Assembly (NCBI GenBank): GCA_013399115.1
Contig: VXAA01003830.1
Location: 872,208-936,207 of the forward strand
Length of the DNA stretch: 64,000 nucleotides
From: Anseranas semipalmata
Taxonomy: Eukaryota; Chordata; Aves; Anseriformes; Anseranatidae
Direction of reading: 5' to 3'
The translations under genes and the position numbers were made by a program. The notes below the pieces were generated by a model that worked only from the letters and a program-made list of their open reading frames with translations, did no database searches and was not told the DNA's origin. This document shows positions 12,917 to 23,539 of the stretch, one piece after another; position 1 is the first letter of the stretch, and every line of letters starts with the position of its first letter.

Positions 12917-13972
12917 TGCTACGTCTAGCAAATTTGAAGTTTTGCAAACATTCAGCAACTCACGTCAAGGTACAAATGTTTTCTCCTTTCTGCGCAAGGA
13001 ACCGTGCCAGCATCTCCTTTTAGTTCAGAAGGCTGGATTAACAAAGAAGAACAGGCAAGTACAGTTTTTGGTTTAATGTACTGACAAAGGAGCTTTGTTA
13101 CAGTTAGGATGGACAGTAGCCACTGAAATCTAAATCATCTTTAAAATCTTCAACGACATCCCAGTTGTATTCAGTTCACTGCCATGTTATGCACAGAAAC
13201 ATTTGGGTCCACAAGGTGTTAAAGTCAATGCACATTCTAACAAATACAAAATGCTTTAACGATTTTTCAGCATGAGACACTTTGTCTAAATATATACGCA
13301 GAACGCACTGTATATTTATAAGACCCGTGCAAAGCATGCACAAGGCTGGGACTGCCAAACGCTAGCCAACTGGCTCGTAGCGCGGGAGTCACACGACCTG
13401 GGATGAGCAGTCTTACGCAGGAGCAAATATTTTCTCCCCAACACAACTTGATGTTTAAGGATAAATGTACCCGAATGCGACCACAGCGTGTCAGGGCCGA
13501 ACCTTGCCAACGCGCTGCTCCGGGCAGCGTTACGCCCTGGTTGCGAGCATCCAGCTAATAGTGCTGCGGAGCTTCTACTAACAGCAAGCGCTGGCTCCCA
13601 GGCTTTGACTCCCTCCAACAGCGCGTGTTTCACAGCAGTGCCACGCTGTGCCTGCGCCGAGGAACTCACACCACGCCTGAATAAGAACAGTCCACAAGGA
13701 TGCAAATGGACCGCTCATTAGTATCTTCCGAGGTGCTGCAGATGCAGCACCACATTGTGAACTCAGTGCGTTCCAGTTCAGTGGGAGAGCATTAATGGCG
13801 CTCAGGTTTGCAAGCAGGGATGCCCGCACGGGAACACACCAGCACACAGCCACAATATAGGTTTTACACGGACCTGCCTTCCCTGCCAGCTCCTGGGAAG
13901 TGGCCATGTACGTACACAAATCTTCTCCACCAGAAACGTGCACCTGTGGCACCTACTGCCCATCAAGCAAGA

Positions 13973-14144
13973 ACAGGTTGCCCAGAGAAGCTGTGGATGC
14001 CCCATCCCTGGAAGTGCTCAAGGCCAGGTTGGACGGGGCTTTGGGCAACCTGATCTAGTGGGAGGTGTCCCTGCCCATGGCAGGGGGCTGGAAGTAGATG
14101 CTCTTTAATGTCCCTTCCAACCCAAACCATTCTGTGATTCTAAG
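13973..14144 (+). mobile_element. CR1 LINE, 3' end fragment
   Basis: The fragment starts in the last codons of the CR1 reverse transcriptase (TTGCCCAGAGAAGCTGTGGA, then CCCTGGAAGTGCTCAAGGCC). It continues through the short 3' UTR (CCCTTCCAACCCAAACCATT) and ends with the CR1 hallmark ATTCTGTGATTCTAAG. The 5' truncation to under 200 bp is typical. It is noncoding and inserted antisense to EXT1. Confidence 0.93.
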
Positions 14145-14374
14145 CTGCTGGACAAGGTAAAGACAAGACCAACCTGCTCAGATCCTCCAGCTGTTCAGGC
14201 CATGCCAGGTAGGCAGATTCCTTCTAGCAGAATTCCTTCAACAATAAATTACGCCAACACTTTGCATCATTACGGTGCCTCTACCTTGCTGTTTTTCCAG
14301 AGATCACAAGGCACTTTTTGAATATTTTAATATAAAGTACCTCGGCATGCCGGTGGGAGAACAAAGTGGCATTT

Positions 14375-14430
14375 CCATCTCACTGATGGGGAAGCTGGCA
14401 CAGAGCCGCGGCACGGCAAAGCCAGGCACA
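14375..14430 (-). mobile_element. Possible MIR-like SINE fragment
   Basis: CATCTCACTGATGGGGAAGC followed by TGGCACAGAG resembles the reverse complement of the MIR core (acagatggggaaactgaggcacagag), with later bases fitting poorly. Confidence 0.4.
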
Positions 14431-17400
14431 CCACAGGGAGAGATCGTACATCTCCTAACCCTGAACCTTGGCTTCAGCTGCTGAGCCATCTTCCCCAGTA
14501 TTTGCATAGAGAAATGCAGAATTAAGTTGAAAGTAATATCTAACTCCTGACAGCGTGCTTTGGCATTTTGACAGAGAGCTCATTTTTAAAATTGGGGATA
14601 TTATATTCTCTCTTTCACAGAGTGAATTTGTTAGGCTTCAGCCTTCTCCTATCAGAGAAGCAGCATCAAACGCTTGGGCTAAATAGCCCCAGCTGGCCCA
14701 ATATCTGACCTCAAATGCTCTGACAGTCCAGCTGCAAACATCTTTGGGGTAATTTCCCACTGCAAAGTCAGTTTTCTTATTGATTTCTTCTCTAACTTAA
14801 AAAAAAAGGAAAAAAAAGCCTACTACTGGAATTGCAGTTATTAAAGCATCAGGATTAAAGACCCAAACAAAGAAAAATCCATACTGCATTTTCTGAACAA
14901 AGAAACAAATTTTAGTTCATCTGCCTCCCAGTCTAATTTTGAGATTACAGGACATACCTGAGAGCTTCTGAGTGCGGAGAAAAGAAAGGCGCATTGTGAG
15001 ACCTCTCACCTGCCAACACCTGCAGGCTCTGAAGCCAATGATTCCCTGATGCCTGTCAAAAAAAAAAGGCTTCCAAATCTTTCTTAATTATTTTTAAATA
15101 GCTCTTTATTGAAATCTTGAGGTAAAAAAATGCTAAAGAGGATCAGTTTTCTAGAGTTTCGTGCTTCAGTATCTGGGGTTACTGAGTGTTTTAACTAACC
15201 TAGAAATGACTGATCATACCAAAAAGCCCTGCATGTGAAAATACGGATAAAATCAGTGCTCTGCATCCATTTATGCCACAGACCAGTAACTGGACCCACC
15301 AGAGTCTCCTGGATGCTGGCATGAAGAGCACTGTCCTCTCCATTCAGTTCCCGTAGGATCTGGATGGGACCAGTGGGATAACAGAGAAAGTAGAAAACAC
15401 TGAGGTCTGAATTAGAAGGGGCTATTGTTTCTATCCGTGCCTTGAATGTTTGGCTGAGCTCTTTACCGAACGTTTTAAAATACTCCTTATGAAGCTTATC
15501 ATTTTCCATTCAGCTCCACAGATTTTCCCATTACGGCTATCGAGCTCCTAAGTGGCTTGTTGGCATCTTTAAAAGTTATAGTCCTCTAGATGCAGCATCT
15601 AAAAATGGAAAGCAAAGATGATGTGCAGTACCAGCTCTAATTATGCAGGAGTTCATTTCTATGAATGACTAGATTTGTTTCCAAAAAAAAAGAGGGACTT
15701 TATACAGGAACTGCTGGCAGAGCCCCACGTCGTCTAGGCACGCTGACCCAAAATGCGACCGTGCTTGGAGGAAAAATTAGTTCAGCAAATCCATGGAACA
15801 ACTTTGAATGAAATAGAGAAGTGGTTTATTTTTACTCGTAAGAAGTCAGCTGCAGCTTAGTCCCCATGAGTGGTAACACCACCACAGATCCAGACACATC
15901 AATATTTAGGTTGTTTATTAGTTCCCACATTTGCCTCTATCTCAGGATCTCAAAGTATTTTATTTATCTTTTTATAAATGAGGTAAACATACCTGGAAAA
16001 TAGGACTAGGATACTAACTACTACTAGGACTACAACTACATTCCACTTGTGGAGTTTTGATTTTGTAGCTCTGAACTTTAGGGTGAAATCTCAGCACTGC
16101 TACAGTCCAGGGGGGTTTCCAGCAATGGGCACTGGGCTCTGATCTTCTGAAGTTAATGAGGAGCAACTTCTGCAATAAACCAGCGCAGGGGTGCAAACTG
16201 CAGAAGAGCAGGAAAGTCAGCAAATGTATTTCCTATTGCAGTCAACAGTGATTATTAAAATAATTTTCATTTTCTAATAGAGAGAAAACAGGAGATATCG
16301 GGAAGAAAAATATAAACACACTGATAGATGTTTTCCAGTGATGTCTCCCATTCCTGTCCTCAGTGTCACCAATGCAAAGCTGTGTTCCAGGCCACCCCAG
16401 GAGCTAGGGCCGTGCTCCTCAGAGGGGCCGTGACGTGACCTGTCACTCAGCAGGCCTGCTCCTCCTCTGCGCTCACTCATTGCTGCTGGCTTGGTAAATC
16501 AAAAGGTAAGTTTTCTATTATTTGCTCTTCTCAGCAAAAAAGGCAGCTAGGAGAAGAGCACGGTTCCTCTGCACCTCCGCATCACCAAGTCACCTTCGGA
16601 GCAGGACTCGTCCCTCCCTCCTGGGCCAGAGCGAAATGCGAGCTGCGTGCAATGCAGTGTGTGCTTAGAATCGCAGCGGGCTTTTGTTAGGCTGTTTTGG
16701 CCTTTCATTGGGTTGTTTACGCAGCCTCGGTGGTGTTCAGTTGACATTACACCAGATCAGGGCAATTGTATTCCAGTCAACAGGGCTGGAGAGGGTCTCA
16801 CTCACCCCCCCATGGTGGCACATGGGACTTTGGGGTCCCAGCTTGGGCGTGCAAGACCGCTGTCTAAAACCCCCGCATGCACATGCACGTACACTTACAT
16901 GTACATACTTTTGCACTATTTACAGAGGATTTTTATCTGGGAACCAGCGATGCACATGCATATCCTCCTTCTCTTGCCTGACCCTGCCCTGACACGAGAA
17001 GAACCTCACCTATTACTTTTGGAAAATTACTTTTTCAAAACTCAGGGCTCATTTTGAGGGCACAGGCAGGGGAATAACCAACCGAAAAAAAAATTGAAAA
17101 ACTCAGTTTGAAGGAGAGTTCTTCTTGAGCATGTAAAGCGAGTCTTTTGAAAGCCAGCCTGCAAGGGCAGGCGCCAAACACTGCCTAAATGGGATGACAG
17201 CCCAACTCTGAGCGCCGCTTTCCATTCCACTTGTGGAGTCCCAGGGTGCCCACGTACCTGCTGCTGGTGAATGCCTGGCTGCTCACATCTGCACCCCCAG
17301 TGCCTCAGTGCAGAGTCAGGCATCTGAGCTATGTCCCGATCCACATCCCGATTCTCACTCCCTATTGATGCCCGTGCCCGTGCCCGGTGCTCAGCACTGC

Positions 17401-18400
17401 GCCAATCATCTGCTTCATTTTTTTAGCATTCCTGCCCCACTGGGCAGTGTGTGCCTGAACATGCTACGTCTGGTCGTGAGCTAATACATTATTTACACAA
17501 ACTATTCAGGCATAGCTGCAAGGATATGAAACATTTATCAACAAAGGGACCAGTTTGTCATTTTAAAATAATTACGCTTCTTTAGAGAAAGCAAGAAATT
17601 CAGTTGTCCCAGAATTATTTATTAGATTGCACAGACATGAAAGGACTCTCTCTTTCGGAGGGAGGAGTCTCCGCTGCAAATAAAGCTTTCAGCAAAGTGC
17701 TGGATACGGCCAGGCATCTCCTCCACGCCCGGCCAAAACCCCTTAGCTCTCTGTAGGCCCCCTGCGCTGTGCTGCCTCTTTAGACTTCCTCCAGCACATC
17801 AGTCACAAGGACAAATGGAAACAAAAAGGCATCGGCATGCAAGTGCACAAGTCGGATAGAGACCTGTGCTCTGGTGCGTTTTGCAGCTTGCCAAGGAAAA
17901 CATGATAGTCCAGACAAAAGGGCTTAGGACGGGATGCCAGCAGTGATCAGATTAGTCGAAGGAACAACATCTCTTCGGCCAAGTGCTAACAGCTAACAGA
18001 TGGAGGGAAATACTTGCCCTCGTGATGTTGACTGTAGCAGAGGCTGTGTGATGACAGTGAGACACACAACTGCTTTTTTATACAGGTGTGTTAATTTTGA
18101 TATGAATTTTAAAATCTGTAACGTAAGCCAATTTCCTTTTTTTTAACCTTCCAGCAATAAGTGTGGAGTGGGTACACAGACAGCCATAAAGGAGCCTTTT
18201 ATATAGGGTAACATCATATCCCGCGTTTGGCTCGTCAGCAGTTTCTGCAAAATCAGAGGCTAAAGAGATGCCGACCTGGAGTAGGATTTTTTGAGCATCC
18301 TCATGCAGCGCAGACATCTTTTACATACAGTTTAAGGGACTATAAAACACAGTAACCAAAACCCTTTCTAGTGCCTGGCGTCTGAAACAGGACTTTTTAC
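14430..18400. other. Intron 1 stretch, mostly featureless
   Basis: AT-rich intronic DNA with A/T runs at 14800-14820, 15059-15068 and 15682-15692 and a CCCGTG triplet repeat at 17369-17390. Apart from the MIR-like scrap at 15940-16010 I see no repeat or gene. The 136-codon plus-strand frame at 16647-17057 matches nothing known. Confidence 0.55.
15940..16010 (-). mobile_element. Possible MIR/CORE-SINE-like scrap
   Basis: AGGATCTCAAAGTATTTTAT, then AAATGAGGTAAACA, resembles the reverse complement of the amniote SINE motif AAAGCGCTTTGAGATC. Short and diverged. Confidence 0.35.
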
Positions 18401-18404
18401 TCTA

Positions 18405-19105
18405 GAAAGTAGCAATTCTGAAAAGGATTACAGGGTCACCACGGACAAGCAGCTCAAGGCTGTTACACAGGAGTGAATGAAGCCTTACACGCATCAACCA
18501 CCGAGTACAAACAGGGAAGAAATTTTCCCTGCGTACCCAGAGTCGGTGAGACAGACACCAGAAAACATTCAATGCTAATATCCCTGCATTTTAAAGGATG
18601 CTGAATAATTGAAGACAGAGAACAGGGACAGAAAATTTATTTAAGGGACTGCAGTAAATGCCTGACTGAGAGAGACTTAAAGACCTCCGCTTGTTCAGCA
18701 CATCAGAGAGAAGAGTAAGAAGCAGCTTGATTACAGCACCAGGTGTCTCTGCAGGGACAGAAAGAAGAGGAGCTGAGAGTTCTTCAACCCACCGAGAAAG
18801 GGCACAACACCAATCAGAAGGTGGAAGTTAACCACGAAACAAACATCAATAGAAATCTGTCCCAACGTCCCAGCACTGAAGGCATTTAAGCACTGATGCA
18901 AGCTGCCAGGAGAGATGGTGGCTTCTCCATGAGGAGAGCTCCTCAGATGGGGAGGGAGTGCTTTCCTGGAGGACACGCTGCAACTCAACCCAATTTACTG
19001 GATTCTGTACAGGGGTAAACTGGGTGACCCAGAATGGGCTGCGAAGTGAGGGAGATCAGACGAAGTAATCTCATGGTCCATCTGGCCTTCCATTTTCTGT
19101 AAAAG
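18405..19105 (+). mobile_element. Ancient CR1 LINE, about 0.7 kb of 3' end
   Basis: The stretch follows the order of the last part of an old CR1 (L3/turtle-type) element. A CTAGAAAGTAGCAATTCTGA AAAGGAT-type segment comes first, then CTTGATTACAGCACC, then a CATTTAAGCACTGATGCAAG-like segment, TGCTTTCCTGGAGGACACGC, and TACAGGGGTAAACTGGGTGA. It closes with GAGATCAGACGAAGTAATCT CATGGTCC and TCTGGCC just before the expected end. Indels and stops break every frame, so it carries no working protein. It is clearly older and more diverged than the CR1 copies at 45 and 63 kb. The match is from memory of the family, judged by collinearity of several blocks. Confidence 0.8.
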
Positions 19106-19109
19106 CTTC

Positions 19110-19960
19110 TAATATCTCTTGCCTTCTGACTGGCCAAGCACAAAACTGCTACCTCCAATATTTTAGCATGCAAATTTCATCAAATTAGATTATTGCTGAA
19201 ATGTGTGGGGACTTTAAAAGGGACAGGAGCTTCTAATAAGCAACTCCTAGATGACACTGCTTAGATCATTCTACTAAACATTAGCAGACCAAATTCAGTA
19301 ACAAAATCCTTACAGGTTTTTGCTCCTTCAGACCAATGCTATGGGACAGTCTAAAAAGTATCTATTATTGTACAGAGAGCAGTGTTACATGTCTGTAGGT
19401 CTCTGTTGGTGGCATTCCTTTAAAACTCTTCACAGGACTCTTCCACAAGGATGATCGTCACGATCAGAATACCAAATATAAAGGCTCACTCTTTGACAAT
19501 CATTTTGGTAAAAATTAATTGTGGCATCCATACATTTGCAGGGAAGGAGGAGGAAAAAACAAACAACAACAGATGATGGCTAGGTGGAAGTTTTAAAATG
19601 CTCTTTTTTAATGGATTACTGAAACCCTCCGAAGCTCATCTGCAGATACTGGAAACAAGAATGGATAAAAGTGGAAGCCTGGGGATTAGCAAAGTCATTA
19701 CAACAATCACATTTTCCTTATGCGGAATATTTTGCCTTCTCCTCCCTGCATTTTTCAAAGGTTTATGATCTCTGTCTAGTGATGCAGCCAGCTTTTCCAC
19801 TGAAACGTACCAAGTCCTCTATAATTTACTTGGGAACATTGGCGTTTATTATCCTTTGCAGCAAGCGGTTCTGTTTAAAACTATTTTCTCATCACACACT
19901 AATGCCCCAGTACGGGAGGTTTGTAGGAGAAGAGAAAGAATGAGAAAGAGAAGCAAAGGA
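19110..19960. other. Intron 1 stretch without recognised features
   Basis: AT-rich intronic DNA separating the old CR1 from the CpG-dense block. No repeat or gene seen. Confidence 0.55.
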
Positions 19961-19992
19961 TCGCAGCCTGGTTTCAGCCGCCCGGCTTTGGA

Positions 19993-20009
19993 GGGGAGGG
20001 AGGGAGGGA
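19993..20009 (+). other. G-quadruplex motif
   Basis: GGGGAGGGAGGGAGGG has four G-runs separated by single A loops. It lies at the left edge of the CpG block and would be on the nontemplate strand for transcription opposite to EXT1. Confidence 0.75.
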
Positions 20010-20034
20010 GGCAGGCCTACGTGCCGCAGCCACG

Positions 20035-20126
20035 CGTCTCGACGCCCTTTGTGCTGTGCCCTCCGCGTCTTGACACCCTTTGTGCTGTGCCCTCCGAGTC
20101 TTGATGCCCTTTGTGCTGTGCCCTCC
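20035..20126. repeat. 31-bp minisatellite, three copies
   Basis: Three consecutive near-identical units share the core GCCCTTTGTGCTGTGCCCTC (second unit ACCC). Units are 20035-20065, 20066-20096 and 20097-20126, differing at a few positions, several of them CpG/TpG changes. Confidence 0.9.
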
Positions 20127-20299
20127 TCTCGCTCGGGGGAGTAGCCCCGGCATGAAGCCGGCTGGGAGCAGGCGGGCGGCCTGTGCCCTGCCCAGGCCGC
20201 GGCTCAGCCCGGCACCCCTCGCCTCCCGCTCCCGGCCGGCCCGGCGCGGCTCCGCAGCGGCCCTCTCTGCCACGTGCCCATTCCCGGGCGAACTGCTGC

Positions 20300-20880
20300 C
20301 TCAGCAGATTCCCCGAGAAAGTCATGAGAGAGCTTGGAAGGAATCTGGGAAAAAATTAAGCCTTTAAAGTGACACATGACCTTACTGTCTGTCCCAGCGC
20401 GGCCACAGACTGTTAAAAGCCTCGGCAAACACTGCTTGAAGGAGAGACCTGACAAAAGCCCCACAGAGGAGCTGTGGCAGATAAGCAATGACGTTAACCC
20501 TTTCTTTTACAAATTTTGTCACGGCCACTATTTTCGGGTCTCTCTTCAACACCCAGACTCCCAACAAATGTGCAAACTCATCCTGCCTGAGGAGACCGGC
20601 ACGCCGAACCACTGCGCACGCAGACGAATGCTGCGGGGAAACGTCCATGCGCATCCCCCGCGGCTGTTCGTATTTATCCCGTGTGTGTTCAGGCAGAGCG
20701 GTCCCTCCGCCTGGGGCCTCCACGCACCTCTGCTCCCGCAGCCGGCTGGCCCTTATCTCCACGCTGCTGAGCCACGCCGGGAGCTGCATCAAAGGCAGCA
20801 GGGTACGGCTTTTGCACCTCCCCGTTCGTTTGCAATCATCCCGCTAAAATCCACCTTCAGTCCCTGAAAGCATGTGGCTA
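20300..20880. other. GC-rich intronic stretch with overlapping open frames
   Basis: A 163-codon plus-strand frame (20376-20867) and two overlapping frames exist here, but no domain, splice context or codon pattern supports coding. Confidence 0.5.
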
Positions 20881-20886
20881 CTTGCA

Positions 20887-20950
20887 GCAGCCCTGGCCCA
20901 AGGACACGTGGCAGGGGACGGCATCCCCTGCCACCTTGGCCCCTGGCTGC
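20887..20950 (+). other. Strong imperfect hairpin (miRNA-precursor-like)
   Basis: The inner stem pairs GTGGCAGGGGA (20908-20918) perfectly with TCCCCTGCCAC (20924-20934) across a 5-nt loop (CGGCA). The outer stem pairs GCAGCC with GGCTGC, plus GGCC and CAAG blocks with small bulges, giving about 64 nt in total. Size and shape fit a short pre-miRNA. Transcription and processing are not shown by the sequence, and no known miRNA seed was recognised. Confidence 0.4.
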
Positions 20951-20999
20951 GTGGCTTGGTAGAGCCGGCCATGGTTTTCACACGCAGGCAGCAGCGAGG

Positions 21000-21850
21000 C
21001 CGTTACTTTGTTCTGCCTGCTGCTTTGAAAAACACACCAAGGTCAAACAAAGAACATTACTCGGAGGCTCTTCCCAGCAGCATCAGGGTTTGGGTGCCGA
21101 ACAGAGGTTACACCAGCAGGAAAAATGCTTCTGCCTCTGACGTCTGTATCGTGACCCCGAACAGCCAGTGCAGGGTGAGTTTTGTGCTTAGCCCGAGGAT
21201 TGTTTGCAAAATGATCAATGACGCACGCAGATGGGCTCCTGCTTGCCTCGCTGCACACTGCAAACATTGCTTTTAACAATGAGATTTTGCCGAGCGGTTC
21301 TGAACGCACCCGAACTGGAATCCCCGAGATAAAACTACAAACGGAAGTGACATGATCCCCAGCCGTCCTCCAAGAGGGTCCGAGCGCTCAGCCTGCTGAC
21401 TTGGGCTTTGCCTGTGGGGTTATTTTAGCAGGGGTGAAAAACAGACGTGAGGAACGTCGCCTACCCACTGCTGCTGCTCTGAAGATCAGCCCGGCTTGCA
21501 ACGAGCTGTTGCACCACTTGTAAGACGAAAATCCTTTCCCACTCAGCTTCTGGAGCAATCCTGGTTCCTACAGCTGAAATTCTCTCCATTTCCAAACAAG
21601 ATCTAATCAGAGCTCGTTTCTGCAGGGGTCTAAGTTAATAACGATTACACAAGCGCTAGTTTCGCTTGCAGAATCTCTAATTACTTTTACTTATCGGAGG
21701 TTTGCTGTTACTGTGTGGTTGCTCCAAGTCCCCAAACCAAGCAAAACTGAATTCATGCCTCTCTGACAATGAGGTGAGGAAGGCTAGTAAGAGCAAGGCA
21801 AGTGAGCTACTCTCCATGTGAGCCCTGCTCCGAGGTCAGGTGGATGATGG
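21000..21850. other. Intron 1 stretch without recognised features
   Basis: Mixed-composition intronic DNA. Short open frames only; nothing recognised. Confidence 0.55.
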
Positions 21851-21853
21851 TGG

Positions 21854-21940
21854 CCAGATTCTGCTCCCAGTTACTCTGGTGTGAATCTCAGTGGAGTTGT
21901 TCTGGATTTACACCGACGTAGCTGAGAAAACAACCTGCCC
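21854..21940. repeat. Foldback-type ancient amniote repeat
   Basis: The left arm CCAGATTCTGCTCCCAGTTA CTCTGGTGTGAATC is the imperfect inverse of the right arm GATTTACACCGACGTAGCTG AGAAAAC, around a centre CAGTGGAGTTGTTCTG. This layout (AGATTCTG..CAGTTAC..GGTGTAAATC, centre, mirror) matches a dispersed palindromic repeat I know from reptile and bird genomes; I cannot name the family with certainty. Confidence 0.5.
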
Positions 21941-21944
21941 TGTC

Positions 21945-23455
21945 TGAGCTTTCCTTCTTCGGTGACCACTCTTCTAAATCTTGGGATCCATCTCAGATGT
22001 GCTTCTCCTCAGGAGCTGCCTGCCTTCCCCAGGCCAGCTGGCATCCCCTGCTGCTTGGCAAGTGCTTGGCTCTGAGGGTTTCCATACGGCTTCGCGCATC
22101 CCTTCGGTTGCAAGAAAAAAGAAACTCAAGAGGTACGTCGCCTGTTCTGAGCGCAGCCATTCGGCTAACAGGTCAAGCGGCCCTGCCTAGCTCCCAGAAA
22201 AAAGGCCAGCAGCACCATGGAGATTAGAGTGTAATGTTCTGCATTTAAAGCTGAGGGGTTTTAATCTTTGGCACCAGCAGAAGGCTGTTTTTCACAAAAC
22301 TGAGTGATAAAACCCTACAAGAAACACTCATCCCCAAACTATCTGTGTGGCTTTTGCACACATCTGTTTCTCTCCTGTCCTCAAGAGATGTCTAAAATCT
22401 AATTAACCAATTAATTTGCAAATATATTCTAATTTATTCAAGGCAGATTTTCTTAGTGTTAAATTATCTGACAGTGAACCATACGCTGCACACAGGAACA
22501 GGACTTCATTAAAATACCAAAGGTTACACAAATGGAATAAAAATTATATTTGTACTACAGTCAGCACATACTTACATCCCCTAATGAGAAAATGTGTTTG
22601 TATTTCCCTATTTCTAATTTGTTTTTGCATGTTTGGTGTAAACCTGTGGTTAATACATTTGCGATACCAAGCTACTACACCTAGTGCAGAAACATGAATA
22701 TTCTAGGAGGTTTCCACGTCCGCTGAACTTGCGACAGAATTTCGATACATAAATAAACCACAGTCAGTGCTGGCAAAACTCATCTCTCAGCCCAAGCGAT
22801 GCCCCAGTTCCTCCTCTAGAGAGGGCAGAGCTACCACGTGGATTCGCCTTCCGCAGCAGGTAGCTCTCTTTGCTGGGAAATCTCAAGTCGTCATTGCCAG
22901 CAATTGTGCAAAACGCATCTAAAGGAAAAAAAAAAAAGCTGATGTGTTGTTCTTGATTGCTGCATTGAAACGCTGGTTTATTCCCCAACTCAATAGCTGT
23001 GTGGGTACAAAACACAACAGCTGGTTCCAATTCTGCCAGCTACTGGAGAGATTGTATCATTCACCATGGTATGGCATCAGTCACAGCTACGCTCAACCTC
23101 CTTGCAAGCACAGGAGATGTGCTATTGTGCTTGGCGAACAAGAGCCAACATCAAAAAAAAAACCCAAAAAAACCTCCCCTAGCTACTAACTATCCAAGTA
23201 TTTCATTATACAGCACTAGCACAAACAAAAATACTCTGTCTGAATACACCGGGCACAGAATTACTTCTTGAAGACATTAATACCAAACAGCTGTTTTCTT
23301 TGCTTGACGAGCAACTTAACATTTTATTGCAGTTTATTACTCTACAGTTGCACCACAGTCAATTAGGACCAAGTTACTGTTCTTCCAGGCATACATATGC
23401 ATAAGCAGGGGACGGGTCTGACACTGAAAGATGCTCTCAATCTGTAACATGTTAA
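21945..23455. other. Intron 1 stretch without recognised features
   Basis: AT-rich intronic DNA with A-runs at 22924-22937 and 23151-23178. Nothing else recognised. Confidence 0.55.
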
Positions 23456-23459
23456 AAAA

Positions 23460-23535
23460 CAAGGGACTTCTCCCACATCACACAACAGGTCAGTGGCTGA
23501 GCTAGGAACAGCAGCCTGGGCTCTCACTGCTGCAA
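23460..23535 (-). mobile_element. MIR-like SINE fragment
   Basis: AAGGGACTTCTCCCACATCA CACAACAGGTCAGTGGC, then TGAGCTAGGAACAGCAGCCT GGGCTCTC, follows the reverse-complement MIR order (aagtgacttgcccaaggtcacac, then agtggcagagc, then aacccaggtct). Diverged but collinear over about 70 bp. Confidence 0.6.
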
Positions 23536-23539
23536 GCCC

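Larger units (their letters stand above)
19975..20300. promoter_or_regulatory. CpG-dense block (candidate intronic CpG island)
   Basis: By hand count there are about 30 CpG in roughly 320 bp at about 70 percent GC, in an otherwise AT-rich intron. It opens with a G-tract run, includes a 31-bp minisatellite and ends with CCGGCCGGCCCGGCGCGGCT. Such blocks are often promoters or enhancers, but no TATA box, initiator or donor-flanked first exon could be tied to it. Confidence 0.5.

Noticed and set aside
20376..20867. 163-codon frame as a gene
   Set aside because: It lies in GC-rich DNA with competing frames and has no domain, splice context or codon pattern.
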